From NCBI RefSeq assembly GCF_036962705.1, contig NZ_JBALOQ010000003.1:1-64000 (forward strand): a stretch of DNA of 64,000 nucleotides, written 5' to 3'. Shown here in pieces: positions 25,149 to 33,498 of this stretch (positions are counted from its first letter, which is position 1; each line of letters starts with the position of its first letter). The notes beneath the pieces are model-generated. The model was not told the DNA's origin. It made no database searches and was given only the letters and a program-made list of their open reading frames with translations. The position numbers and the translations under genes were made by a program. The stretch is from Ferdinandcohnia sp036962705 (GTDB lineage: Bacteria; Bacillota; Bacilli; Bacillales; Bacillaceae_L).

Positions 25149-27269
25149 TTATTGTTGTTGTTGTTTTTCTTGTTCCTTTTGTTCACGTAAAACGGCTTTT
25201 CTAGATAGGTTTACGCGACCTTGCTTATCAATTTCTGTTACTTTTACAAGGATCTCATCTCCGATTGAGACAACATCCTCAACTTTTCCAACTCGCTCTT
25301 CAGCAAGTTCAGAAATGTGAACAAGTCCATCTTTACCACTGAAAATTTCAACAAAAGCACCGAATTTTTCAATGCGTTTTACTTTACCAAGGTACATTTG
25401 GCCAACTTCTACTTCACGAACGATGTCTTCAATAATTTTCTTGGCTTTTTGATTCATTGCTTCATCAATAGAAGATATAAATACTGTACCATCTTGTTCA
25501 ATATCAATTTTTACGCCAGTTTCGTCAATGATCTTATTAATTTGTTTACCACTTGGTCCAATAACATCACGAATCTTATCTGGATTAATTGCCATAGTTA
25601 AAATCTTCGGAGCATATTTAGAAAGCTCAGATCTTGGGGTTGTTAATGTTGCTAACATGGAATCAAGAATCTGCATACGACCTTTTTTCGCTTGTTGCAA
25701 TGCTTCTTCAAGAATTTCACGAGATAAGCCTTCGATTTTAATATCCATTTGTAGGGCTGTAACACCTTTTGATGTTCCCGCAACCTTAAAGTCCATGTCT
25801 CCTAAATGGTCTTCCATTCCTTGAATATCCGATAACACTGAATAATGCTCACCTGATTTAATAAGTCCCATAGCAATTCCAGCAACAGGAGCTTTAATCG
25901 GAACACCAGCATCCATCATTGCAAGGGTACTTGCACAAATACTTGCTTGTGAAGTAGAACCATTTGATTCCAATACTTCAGAGACAAGACGGATTGTATA
26001 AGGGAAATCCTTTTCAGAAGGAATAACAGGCTCTAATGCACGCTCACCTAATGCACCATGTCCAATTTCACGACGACCTGGACCTCTCATTGGACCAGTT
26101 TCACCAACACTAAATTGAGGGAAATTATAGTGGTGCATAAAACGTTTTGTCTCTTCAATTCCTAATCCATCAAGAATTTGCACGTCCCCTAATGCACCAA
26201 GAGTACAAATACTCAATGCCTGGGTTTGTCCACGTGTAAACAGTCCAGAACCATGGGTACGACTTAATAATCCTACTTCAGATGAAAGTGGACGTATCTC
26301 ATCGATTTGTCTTCCGTCCGGACGAACCTTTTCAACTGTAATTAAGCGTCGAACTTCTTCTTTAACAAGTTTATTTAAAATTTCCTTCACTTGCTTAATA
26401 GTAGCTGCTTCAGCTTCCTGCTCTTCGTATTCTGCAACAATTGCTACTTTTACTTCACTAATTGCAGCTTCTCTTGCATGCTTTTCAACAACTTGTACAG
26501 CTTTAGTGATGTCCTCTTCTGCTTTTGCTCGAATTTGTGCTTCAAGCTCTTGATCAAGCTCGTAAAGGTCAATCTCCCTTTTTTCTTTACCGACTTCTGC
26601 AACGATTTTTTCTTGGAATGCAATTAAACGCTTGATTTCCTCATGTCCAAACATAATTGCTTCAAGCATCACTTCCTCAGGAACCTCATCAGCACCTGCT
26701 TCAACCATGTTGATTGCATCTTTTGTTCCTGCAACAACTAAATGGATATCACTTTTTTCTTGGTCTTTTACTGAAGGGTTAATGATAAATTGATTGTCAA
26801 TTCTACCAACAGTTACACCTGCAATTGGACCCTCAAATGGGATATCAGAAACAGATAACGCCAATGATGAACCGAACATTGCAGCCATTTCAGACGAGCA
26901 ATCCTGATCCACACTCATCACTATGCTGACTACTTGTACTTCATTTCTGAATCCATCAGCAAACAAAGGTCGAATTGGACGGTCTATTAATCGACTTGCT
27001 AGAATTGCTTTTTCACTTGGTCTACCTTCACGTTTAATAAATCCTCCAGGGATTTTTCCAACTGCATATAATCGCTCTTCGTAGTTTACAGTAAGTGGGA
27101 AGAAATCCAATGGTTTTGGCTCTTTTGATGCGGTTGCTGTACTTAAAACAGCCGTTTCTCCATAGCGAACTAATGCAGCCCCGCTAGCTTGCTTCGCTAG
27201 TTGACCAATTTCTACGGTCAGCTGTCGGCCAGCCCAGTCCATGGAAAAAACTTGCTTTCCTTGTTCCAT
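25149..27269 (-). CDS. pnp: Polynucleotide phosphorylase
   Basis: A 706-aa 3'-5' phosphorolytic exoribonuclease, within one residue of B. subtilis PnpA. Two RNase PH domains flank a helical domain. The second core has FSVGETGPMRGPGRREIGHG; a KH domain with GPSGKQINKI and a C-terminal S1 domain (VGQMYLGKVKRIEKFGAFVE) follow, ending in a Gln-rich tail. It degrades mRNA and is needed for competence and DNA repair in B. subtilis. The ATG follows AGAGGGG. It lies downstream of the rpsO terminator with a structured leader. Confidence 0.97.
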   Translation of the reverse strand: MEQGKQVFSMDWAGRQLTVEIGQLAKQASGAALVRYGETAVLSTATASKEPKPLDFFPLTVNYEERLYAVGKIPGGFIKREGRPSEKAILASRLIDRPIRPLFADGFRNEVQVVSIVMSVDQDCSSEMAAMFGSSLALSVSDIPFEGPIAGVTVGRIDNQFIINPSVKDQEKSDIHLVVAGTKDAINMVEAGADEVPEEVMLEAIMFGHEEIKRLIAFQEKIVAEVGKEKREIDLYELDQELEAQIRAKAEEDITKAVQVVEKHAREAAISEVKVAIVAEYEEQEAEAATIKQVKEILNKLVKEEVRRLITVEKVRPDGRQIDEIRPLSSEVGLLSRTHGSGLFTRGQTQALSICTLGALGDVQILDGLGIEETKRFMHHYNFPQFSVGETGPMRGPGRREIGHGALGERALEPVIPSEKDFPYTIRLVSEVLESNGSTSQASICASTLAMMDAGVPIKAPVAGIAMGLIKSGEHYSVLSDIQGMEDHLGDMDFKVAGTSKGVTALQMDIKIEGLSREILEEALQQAKKGRMQILDSMLATLTTPRSELSKYAPKILTMAINPDKIRDVIGPSGKQINKIIDETGVKIDIEQDGTVFISSIDEAMNQKAKKIIEDIVREVEVGQMYLGKVKRIEKFGAFVEIFSGKDGLVHISELAEERVGKVEDVVSIGDEILVKVTEIDKQGRVNLSRKAVLREQKEQEKQQQQ

Positions 27270-27392
27270 ATAAAAGTACCCCTCTCTAAATCACATTCAG
27301 ATATATATTATGTATTGATAGTATGAACTATTTTATTCGAACATATCAATACTCGTTCAATATGTAAAGTAAATATTGATCAAATATGGTAG

Positions 27393-27419
27393 AAATGGAG
27401 GAAAAAAATCCCTCCATTT
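27393..27419 (-). other. Second hairpin between rpsO and pnp
   Basis: AAATGGAGG/CCTCCATTT (27393-27401 with 27411-27419) forms a 9-bp stem with a T-rich loop, just after the rpsO terminator. It could be part of a pnp leader or an RNase III-type processing site, as rpsO-pnp spacers carry in other bacteria. The stem is seen; the role is inferred. Confidence 0.45.
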
Positions 27420-27428
27420 TTAACCTAA

Positions 27429-27456
27429 TAAAAAAGCGGGAATGCTCCCGCTTTTT
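27429..27456 (-). terminator. Intrinsic terminator of rpsO
   Basis: An 11-bp perfect G/C-rich stem (27431-27441 with 27446-27456), 4-nt loop and TTTTTTATT on the minus strand, 6 nt past the rpsO stop. Confidence 0.93.
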
Positions 27457-27462
27457 CGTAGA

Positions 27463-27732
27463 TTATCGACGTAGTCCAAGCTTGTTGATTAATTCACGGT
27501 AACGAGTTACGTCTTTATTACGAAGATATGTTAATAAATTACGACGTTTACCAACCATCTTTAATAGACCACGACGTGAATGATGATCTTTCTTGTGTGT
27601 ACGTAAATGATCATTTAACTTATTGATTTGCTCAGTTAGGACAGCGATTTGAACCTCTGGTGAACCAGTGTCATTCTCATGAGTTTTGTACTCGCTGATA
27701 ATTTCGTTCTTACGCTCTTGTGTGATAGCCAT
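27463..27732 (-). CDS. rpsO: 30S ribosomal protein S15
   Basis: An 89-aa primary 16S rRNA-binding protein of the small subunit. The family hallmark is the helical stretch GSPEVQIAVLTEQINKL followed by KKDHHSRRGLLKMVGKRR. The start at 27732 (MAITQERKN) has a strong AGGAGGTGA RBS; the ATG three codons earlier lies inside the RBS spacing. It has its own promoter inside ribF and a structured leader that is probably autoregulatory. Confidence 0.97.
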   Translation of the reverse strand: MAITQERKNEIISEYKTHENDTGSPEVQIAVLTEQINKLNDHLRTHKKDHHSRRGLLKMVGKRRNLLTYLRNKDVTRYRELINKLGLRR

Positions 27733-27816
27733 CCTATTCACCTCCTATAATAGTATCCCCGATTACCTAGCAGACGTTGGTGATTCGAACTGCCACGCAA
27801 TGGTTCTTTTTCATAC
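27733..27816 (-). ncRNA. Candidate S15 autoregulatory leader
   Basis: The 84-nt leader contains a short hairpin CCA-TTGCG-TGG and a longer pairing TGGCAG with CTGCTA (one wobble) enclosing it, then GGGGATAC before the RBS. Competing pairings like this suit the S15 leaders known from Geobacillus and other Bacillales, where S15 represses its own translation. I matched general architecture only, not a covariance model. Confidence 0.5.
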
Positions 27817-27822
27817 TTAAAT

Positions 27823-27851
27823 AGAATACTACTTTTTACGATAAAAAGCAA
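27823..27851 (-). promoter_or_regulatory. Sigma-A promoter for rpsO
   Basis: TTGCTT (27846-27851), a 17-nt spacer and TATTCT (27823-27828) on the minus strand, overlapping the ribF stop codon. Predicted start near 27816. Confidence 0.6.
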
Positions 27852-28801
27852 GTATGTTCGTGTATTTTCTCAAAGTATTGCTTTGCTTGTTCCTTATCTT
27901 GTCCAATTTGTTTGATTAATTCATCAATGGACGGAAACTTTCTTTCTGAACGAATTCTTGTATGCCATTCGACAATAACTTCTTCATTATAGATGTCTTC
28001 ATTAAAATCAAACAAATGGACTTCAATTGATGGTACTGTCTTGTTTTCATGAAAGGTTGGTTTAACACCAAGGTTACAAACACCATTATACCATTTTGAA
28101 CCTATGTTTAAACGCACTGCATAGACTCCCATTTTAGGAATAATATAATCCCCACTCGTTTTTACATTAGCTGTCGGAAAGCCAATGGTTCTTCCTCGTT
28201 TATCCCCATCAACTACGATCCCTTTTACTGTATAGAATCTACCTAATAGTGGTGGAAGTTGATCCATTTCTCCTTTTTGAATCAAGTCTCGAATTACCGT
28301 AGAACTCACCTTCTCACTCTTGAAGGTTAATTTCTCGACAGTCGTCTGAGTGAATCGTCCATTTGAAAATTCAGGAAGAGTTTCCATCGTTCCTTTTCCA
28401 AATCGTCCAAATGTAAAATCAAATCCTGCGACAACATGCTTTACATTCAAACCAAAAATGTATTGATCAACAAATTGTTGTGGCGATAAGCTTGCAAACT
28501 CAGAAGAGAAATTCACAATGTATAAATAATCAATATCCATTTCTTCAAATAACTCTTCTTTATGCTGTAATGGTGTAATATATTCAACATTTGTAACGTC
28601 TTTTTTAAGGACAATTGATGGATGGGGATCGAAAGTCATGACAGAGCATGCGATTCCTTGTTTCTCTGCTTCCTTCTTCGCAGTTTCAACAACCTTTTGG
28701 TGACCTAAATGAACACCATCGAAATATCCTAAAGCCAAGACAGTTGGTGGTAAATCCGTTTGATTATATGAATGTGGGTGTGTGATATGAATCGTTTTCA
28801 C
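27836..28801 (-). CDS. ribF: Bifunctional riboflavin kinase / FAD synthetase
   Basis: A 321-aa enzyme (RibC in B. subtilis) making FMN then FAD. The N-terminal nucleotidyltransferase domain has GYFDGVHLGHQKV (25-37) and a late STVIRDLI; the C-terminal riboflavin kinase domain has the GRTIGFPTANV motif. The start is GTG at 28801 with AAGGTG 8 nt upstream. A palindromic repeat element fills the 218-nt gap to truB, an unusual insertion inside the nusA-infB operon. Confidence 0.95.
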   Translation of the reverse strand: MKTIHITHPHSYNQTDLPPTVLALGYFDGVHLGHQKVVETAKKEAEKQGIACSVMTFDPHPSIVLKKDVTNVEYITPLQHKEELFEEMDIDYLYIVNFSSEFASLSPQQFVDQYIFGLNVKHVVAGFDFTFGRFGKGTMETLPEFSNGRFTQTTVEKLTFKSEKVSSTVIRDLIQKGEMDQLPPLLGRFYTVKGIVVDGDKRGRTIGFPTANVKTSGDYIIPKMGVYAVRLNIGSKWYNGVCNLGVKPTFHENKTVPSIEVHLFDFNEDIYNEEVIVEWHTRIRSERKFPSIDELIKQIGQDKEQAKQYFEKIHEHTCFLS

Positions 28802-28828
28802 TTCTATTTCACCTTTTCTACTTCTAAA

Positions 28829-29017
28829 TCAAATACGCCTAAGCGTATTTGCGCCCAATTTTTTTCGGGCTTGCTCGAAAAATTTCCTTTTAAAAATTGT
28901 GGCATCCGCCGGAGGCATTAACTTTATTCAGCCAGAGTTTGGAATCAAACCAGAATTTTAAATTATATATGAATTAATTCCACCACCTTAAATAGGGGTA
29001 TACTGCTGAATAAAGTT
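28829..29017 (-). repeat. Dispersed palindromic repeat, copy A
   Basis: Fills the truB-ribF gap. A 9-bp hairpin CAAATACGC/GCGTATTTG (28830-28838 with 28843-28851) sits at the ribF end. An 18-nt block GTGGCATCCGCCGGAGGC (28899-28916) is identical to one in copy B. A 13-bp perfect inverted repeat, AACTTTATTCAGC at 28920-28932 and its complement at 29005-29017, closes the truB end. It starts 2 nt after the truB stop and ends 28 nt before the ribF start. It lacks the central module present in copy B. Confidence 0.85.
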
Positions 29018-29019
29018 GC

Positions 29020-29946
29020 CTATTTTAATTCTTGGTTATTAACTAATACTTTAAAAGGTTTTATCAATTGTGGTTTTTCTGGATGTCGTTGATATATTGC
29101 TAGGATTTCTCCATTATGTAGGATAGCAACAGGTTCCCCGGACGGAAGTTCGTTAAACTCTTTTGGAACCGGGAAAACAGACCCATTTTTTACTTTCTCT
29201 GCTACTTTATCATTAATTAAAATTTTGCGCAAATGAGAAAGGGCATCTTCAATCGATAGAAGATGGTCCTGAATTATTCCGGCTTGGACATGGTTTTCTA
29301 ATTCTTCTAATGTCATGCATTGATCGAGGGTAAAGTCACCCGAAGCGGTCCTTTTTAAATCAGACATATGTGATGGATACCCAAGTTTTTCACCAATCTG
29401 TACAGCTAAAGTCCGTACATAGGTGCCCTTACTGCAGGTTACACGAAAACGAAATGTGACAGTTTTATCCTTTTGCAAGATATCACCGAGTAGCTCAAGT
29501 TTATGAATGGTAATTTTACGAGATGGTCTTTCGATTACCATTCCCTGTCTAGCGTACTCATATAGGCGCTTTCCATTTACCTTAACCGCAGAATACATAG
29601 GAGGTGTTTGAATGATTTCCCCGGTTAAAGAATGAAATACGTCTAAGACTTCAGCTTTCGTGATTTGCCTTTCTACTCTTTTTTCTTCTACTTTTTCTCC
29701 TGATGCATCTTCTGTAGTCGTCGAAAAACCTATTGTCGCTTCCCCCTCATAGGTTTTATTTGCCGCCGTTACATATTCAACGATTTTCGTTGCTCTTCCT
29801 AGACAAATGGGTAATACACCAGAAACATCAGGGTCTAACGTTCCAGTATGGCCTACTTTTTTCATCTTTACTAACTTTCTGACCTTAAAAACACAATCAT
29901 GGGAAGTCATCCCTTTTGGTTTATTGAGCAGAATAATTCCATCCAC
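29020..29946 (-). CDS. truB: tRNA pseudouridine-55 synthase
   Basis: A 308-aa enzyme making pseudouridine 55 in the T-loop of tRNAs. Catalytic aspartate D38 lies in GHTGTLDPDVSG, and a PUA-like C-terminus is present. I use GTG 29946 (product MDGIILLNKPKGMTSHD), with GGGGAG 9 nt upstream; the frame from 30000 adds 18 unconserved residues. It is separated from rbfA by a terminator, so it is partly uncoupled from the upstream operon. Confidence 0.94.
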   Translation of the reverse strand: MDGIILLNKPKGMTSHDCVFKVRKLVKMKKVGHTGTLDPDVSGVLPICLGRATKIVEYVTAANKTYEGEATIGFSTTTEDASGEKVEEKRVERQITKAEVLDVFHSLTGEIIQTPPMYSAVKVNGKRLYEYARQGMVIERPSRKITIHKLELLGDILQKDKTVTFRFRVTCSKGTYVRTLAVQIGEKLGYPSHMSDLKRTASGDFTLDQCMTLEELENHVQAGIIQDHLLSIEDALSHLRKILINDKVAEKVKNGSVFPVPKEFNELPSGEPVAILHNGEILAIYQRHPEKPQLIKPFKVLVNNQELK

Positions 29947-30010
29947 TAAGAGCCACTCCCCTACACAATTTTCTAATATGCTTCGTTTCATTACTTTCAT
30001 AAAACAATTG

Positions 30011-30044
30011 AAAAAAGGGATAGACTTTATAAAAAAGTCTATCC
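30011..30044 (-). terminator. Terminator between rbfA and truB
   Basis: An 11-bp perfect stem (30018-30028 with 30034-30044) followed by six Ts on the minus strand, directly after the rbfA stop. It should reduce read-through into truB-ribF. Confidence 0.88.
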
Positions 30045-30050
30045 TCTCCC

Positions 30051-30416
30051 TTATTCTCGATTTGAATCTTGATTTGGTTGCTTATTTATTTCATGAAGGA
30101 TCGTTTCAATTCGATTTCCATAATCAATTGATTCGTCAAATTCAAATAGAATCTCAGGTGTTTTCCGTAAACGAATACGCTGACCGATTTCTGAACGGAT
30201 AAAGCCTTTCGCTTTCGCAAGACCTTTTAACGTATTCTGTCTTTGCTCTTCATCACCTAAAACTGAAATAAAAACTTTAGCTTGCTGAAGGTCTCCAGTA
30301 ACTTGAACGTCAGTAACAGTAACAAATCCAATCCGAGGATCCTTAATCTTTCGTCCAATAATGTCACTTAATTCCTTCTTCATTTGTTCTCCAACACGAT
30401 TAGGTCGTAAACTCAT
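30051..30416 (-). CDS. rbfA: Ribosome-binding factor A
   Basis: A 121-aa KH-type 30S maturation factor that binds the 5' region of 16S rRNA and is needed for cold adaptation. The family start RPNRVGEQMKKELSDII and the motif DPRIGFVTVTDVQVTGDLQQAKVF are clear. ATG with GAGGTGAT upstream, 14 nt after ylxP. Confidence 0.96.
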   Translation of the reverse strand: MSLRPNRVGEQMKKELSDIIGRKIKDPRIGFVTVTDVQVTGDLQQAKVFISVLGDEEQRQNTLKGLAKAKGFIRSEIGQRIRLRKTPEILFEFDESIDYGNRIETILHEINKQPNQDSNRE

Positions 30417-30430
30417 CTAGATATCACCTC

Positions 30431-30709
30431 TTATAACCACTCAAAGTCGGTTATTGTTCGATCTATTTCTGGGAACGAATCAATATACTTTAGGGCGTTG
30501 TTTAATTCGAGTTCAGAATGCTTTCGGCTTGATGATACAGTAACGATTGCAAGCTTGGTGCGTTGCCATGTATCTTGATAGTCTACCTCAGCAACTGAAA
30601 CATTAAACTTTTGTTTGAGTCGAGTCAGGACACTTTGTAATACGGCACGTTTTGCTTTTAAAGAATTTGCATCATAAATGACACATTCGCACTCCACATA
30701 GCCGATCAA
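30431..30709 (-). CDS. ylxP: DUF503 family protein YlxP
   Basis: A 92-aa ferredoxin-like small protein conserved in the infB operon. The family has been linked to ribosome assembly by context only. It starts at TTG within the overlap TTGA with the infB stop, so it is probably translated by coupling; no strong RBS is seen. Motif SLKAKRAVLQSVLTRLKQKF is typical. Confidence 0.88.
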   Translation of the reverse strand: MIGYVECECVIYDANSLKAKRAVLQSVLTRLKQKFNVSVAEVDYQDTWQRTKLAIVTVSSSRKHSELELNNALKYIDSFPEIDRTITDFEWL

Positions 30710-32886
30710 TGACGATCAACTTCTTGCATCACGAATGCTTCAATGACGTCTCCTTCTTTAATATCGTTATATTTCGTAATTGTTATACCACACTCGTAGC
30801 CTTGTGCAACTTCCTTGACATCATCCTTGAAGCGTTTCAATGTATCGAGTTCGCCTTCAAAAATAACAACACCATTACGGATAAGGCGTACTCCACTATC
30901 ACGTGTGATTTTACCGTCTGTGACGTAAGAACCGGCAATTGTACCAATCTTAGATACTTTAAAGGTAGTACGAACTTCCGCCTGCCCGATTACTTTCTCT
31001 TCAAATTCTGGGTCAAGCATACCCTTCATTGCAGATTCGATTTCTTCTATTGCTTTATAAATAATACGGTGAAGACGGATATCAACTTCCTCTGCATCAG
31101 CAGTGCGCTTTGCATTCACATCAGGTCGCACATTAAAGCCGATTACAATCGCATTTGATGCTGAAGCGAGAGTTATATCGGATTCATTAATTGCACCGAC
31201 ACCAGTATGAATAATCTTAACTTTAACACCTTCTACATCTATTTTTTGAAGAGATGCGGCTAAAGCTTCTACAGATCCTTGAACATCCGCTTTAACAATA
31301 AGATTAATTTCCTTCATTTCACCTTGTTTAATATGCTCAAATAAATCTTCAAGACTAACTTTTACTTTATCGCCACGTTGCTCTACTAATTGCTTTTGCG
31401 CTCTGGCTTCCCCAACCTGACGTGCTTTCTTTTCATCTTCAAATACAACAAACTGGTCGCCAGCCTGTGGCACATCATTTAACCCTGTAACTTCAACAGG
31501 CGTGGATGGACCTGCTTCCTTAACGCGACGGCCAACATCATTAACCATTGCTCGAACACGACCAAATGTGTTTCCAACTACTATTGGGTCACCAACACGT
31601 AGAGTTCCATTTTGAACTAATAATGTTGCAACGGAACCTCTACCTTTGTCAAGTTGTGCTTCAATCACTGTTCCAGTTGCTCTCCGTTTTGGATTTGCCT
31701 TGTATTCTTCAACTTCACCTACCAGAAGAATCATTTCAAGCAAGTTTTCGATACCTTCTCCAGTTAATGCCGAAATTGGAACGAAAATGGTGTCTCCACC
31801 CCAATCCTCCGGAATTAGCCCATGTTCTGTTAATTCCTGCATAACACGATCAGGATTTGCTGTTGGCTTATCCATTTTATTCACTGCTACGATGATTGGT
31901 ACCTCAGCAGCCTTTGCGTGGTTAATTGCTTCAACTGTTTGTGGCATTACACCATCATCTGCTGCAACAACTAAGATAGTGATATCTGTAACTTGAGCAC
32001 CTCTTGCACGCATAGTTGTAAACGCAGCATGACCTGGAGTGTCCAAGAAGGTAATTTTCTTATCATTTACAACAACTTGATAGGCACCAATATGCTGTGT
32101 AATACCACCAGCTTCGCCAGCTGTGACCTTTGTATTTCGGATTGAATCAAGGGTAGTTGTTTTACCATGGTCAACATGTCCCATGATTGTTACGATAGAA
32201 GGTCTTTCGATAAGATCTTCTTCTTTATCCTCTTCAACATACTGTTCAAATTCTGTAACTTCAAAAACAATTTCTTCTTCTACCTCTACGCCATATTCAG
32301 ACGCAATCAGTTCAATTGAATCCTTATCAAGTTCTTGGTTAATTGTTGCCATAACACCTAGCATGAAAAGCTTCTTAATAATTTCAGAAGGCTCTTTGCC
32401 AAGTTTTTTAGCTAATTCTCCGACTGTTAATGAACCGACAAACGTAATTTTTTCAGGCAATTTCTTTTCTGGCTTTGGTTGAACTGGTTGGTGTTGATTG
32501 TTAGGACGATGATTGCCTTTTTGTTTGTTCTTATTATTCCTCTTATTATCCTTAGGTTGAAATGCCTTTTTCTGACCTTGATTCTCAGGTTTTTTACCGT
32601 CACGATTTTTAGGAGGTACAGGCTTTTTCTTTGTTTCTTTTTTATCAACCACTACTTCATCATTATTAGCTGATGGTTTTGGTTTATTGCTTTTGTTTTG
32701 ATCCTGTGCAGGCTTAACCTGCTCTGATTTCTTTCCAAATGTTTGATCCAATTTATTCAAAATATCTCCTTCAATTGTTGCCATATGATTTTTAACCTCA
32801 ATGTCCATCTCTTTAAGCTTTGTAATTACTTCCTTGCTTGAGATATTTTGTTTTTTTGCATATTCGTATACACGCATTCTACTCAT
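30706..32886 (-). CDS. infB: Translation initiation factor IF-2
   Basis: A 726-aa GTPase that brings initiator tRNA to the 30S subunit. An N-terminal IF2_N domain is followed by a low-complexity Lys/Asn/Gln/Pro linker (about 60-145) and a second IF2_N. The G domain has GHVDHGKTT and NKMDKP, then domains II-IV follow. Start ATG 32886 (MSRMRVYEYAKK) has GGGGGTGA upstream; the frame from 32943 has an extra N-terminus without an RBS. It overlaps ylxP. Confidence 0.97.
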   Translation of the reverse strand: MSRMRVYEYAKKQNISSKEVITKLKEMDIEVKNHMATIEGDILNKLDQTFGKKSEQVKPAQDQNKSNKPKPSANNDEVVVDKKETKKKPVPPKNRDGKKPENQGQKKAFQPKDNKRNNKNKQKGNHRPNNQHQPVQPKPEKKLPEKITFVGSLTVGELAKKLGKEPSEIIKKLFMLGVMATINQELDKDSIELIASEYGVEVEEEIVFEVTEFEQYVEEDKEEDLIERPSIVTIMGHVDHGKTTTLDSIRNTKVTAGEAGGITQHIGAYQVVVNDKKITFLDTPGHAAFTTMRARGAQVTDITILVVAADDGVMPQTVEAINHAKAAEVPIIVAVNKMDKPTANPDRVMQELTEHGLIPEDWGGDTIFVPISALTGEGIENLLEMILLVGEVEEYKANPKRRATGTVIEAQLDKGRGSVATLLVQNGTLRVGDPIVVGNTFGRVRAMVNDVGRRVKEAGPSTPVEVTGLNDVPQAGDQFVVFEDEKKARQVGEARAQKQLVEQRGDKVKVSLEDLFEHIKQGEMKEINLIVKADVQGSVEALAASLQKIDVEGVKVKIIHTGVGAINESDITLASASNAIVIGFNVRPDVNAKRTADAEEVDIRLHRIIYKAIEEIESAMKGMLDPEFEEKVIGQAEVRTTFKVSKIGTIAGSYVTDGKITRDSGVRLIRNGVVIFEGELDTLKRFKDDVKEVAQGYECGITITKYNDIKEGDVIEAFVMQEVDRH

Positions 32887-32905
32887 ATGTTCACCCCCAA
32901 ATATG

Positions 32906-33208
32906 TTAATCGAGCAAGTGACTAATCTTTTTTGCAAACCCACTTTCTGTTATCGCGACAACCACTCTGGCATCCTTTCCAATCGAATGACCCAATGTAT
33001 ATCGGTCGCTTACAGTACGAAGTTGAATCTGATAATACGTGCTTTTATCCGTAATTTTCTTTGTAGTGTTTGCTGACGCATCTTCAGATAAGAGAACTAG
33101 CTTTGCATTTCCATTGCGAATTTCCTTCACAACAAGTTCTTCACCTGAAATGACTTTTCTCGCTCGATTGGCAAGACCCAATAACGACATCCATTCCTTG
33201 TTTTCCAT
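32906..33208 (-). CDS. ylxQ: L7Ae-family K-turn-binding protein YlxQ
   Basis: A 100-aa L7Ae/L30e/S12e-fold protein. MSLLGLANRARKVISGEE and KLVLLSEDAS match YlxQ, a K-turn-binding RNA protein in B. subtilis. Exact role unknown, but the context (nusA, ylxR, infB) implies an RNA or ribosome function. RBS AAGGAG lies inside the end of ylxR, 9 nt away. Confidence 0.9.
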   Translation of the reverse strand: MENKEWMSLLGLANRARKVISGEELVVKEIRNGNAKLVLLSEDASANTTKKITDKSTYYQIQLRTVSDRYTLGHSIGKDARVVVAITESGFAKKISHLLD

Positions 33209-33217
33209 CTATAAAGA

Positions 33218-33487
33218 CTACTCCTTATCTACCAACTGAAGTAATTCTTCATAAATTGAATCATCAATCGTAGCTTTCAGTTGACTTGCAAGAATGTTTT
33301 TTTTCTTTGCAAGTAAAATACATTCTTTGTCTTTACTGAGGTATGCACCACGACCAGACTTTTTTCCAGTGAGGTCAATTGAAACCTCGCCTTCTTTGGA
33401 ACGTACAATCCTTACAAGTTCCTTTTTTGGCTTCATTTCACCACTAGCTAAGCATTTACGTAATGGTATTTTTTTATTTCCTACCAA
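33218..33487 (-). CDS. ylxR: YlxR/RnpM RNA-binding protein
   Basis: An 89-aa basic protein of the YlxR family with the conserved PLRKCLASGEMKPKKELVRI and SGRGAYLSKD motifs. B. subtilis YlxR has been described as an RNase P modulator (RnpM). The start is TTG; GAGGTG lies 7 nt upstream. It follows nusA by 11 nt in the operon. Confidence 0.9.
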   Translation of the reverse strand: MVGNKKIPLRKCLASGEMKPKKELVRIVRSKEGEVSIDLTGKKSGRGAYLSKDKECILLAKKKNILASQLKATIDDSIYEELLQLVDKE

Positions 33488-33498
33488 TTTCCTTCACC

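Noticed and set aside
27340..27360. LexA-like CGAACATA half site in the pnp leader
   Set aside because: Only one half of the palindrome matches the Bacillus consensus.
28829..29017. Repeat copies as insertion sequences
   Set aside because: No transposase reading frame, and length under 200 nt. A non-autonomous element remains possible and is listed as a finding.
29807..30202. 131-codon plus-strand frame across truB and rbfA
   Set aside because: Spans two real genes and a terminator on the other strand.
30709..31158. 149-codon plus-strand frame opposite infB
   Set aside because: Antisense to a highly conserved gene, Cys/Phe/Asn-rich product, no RBS.
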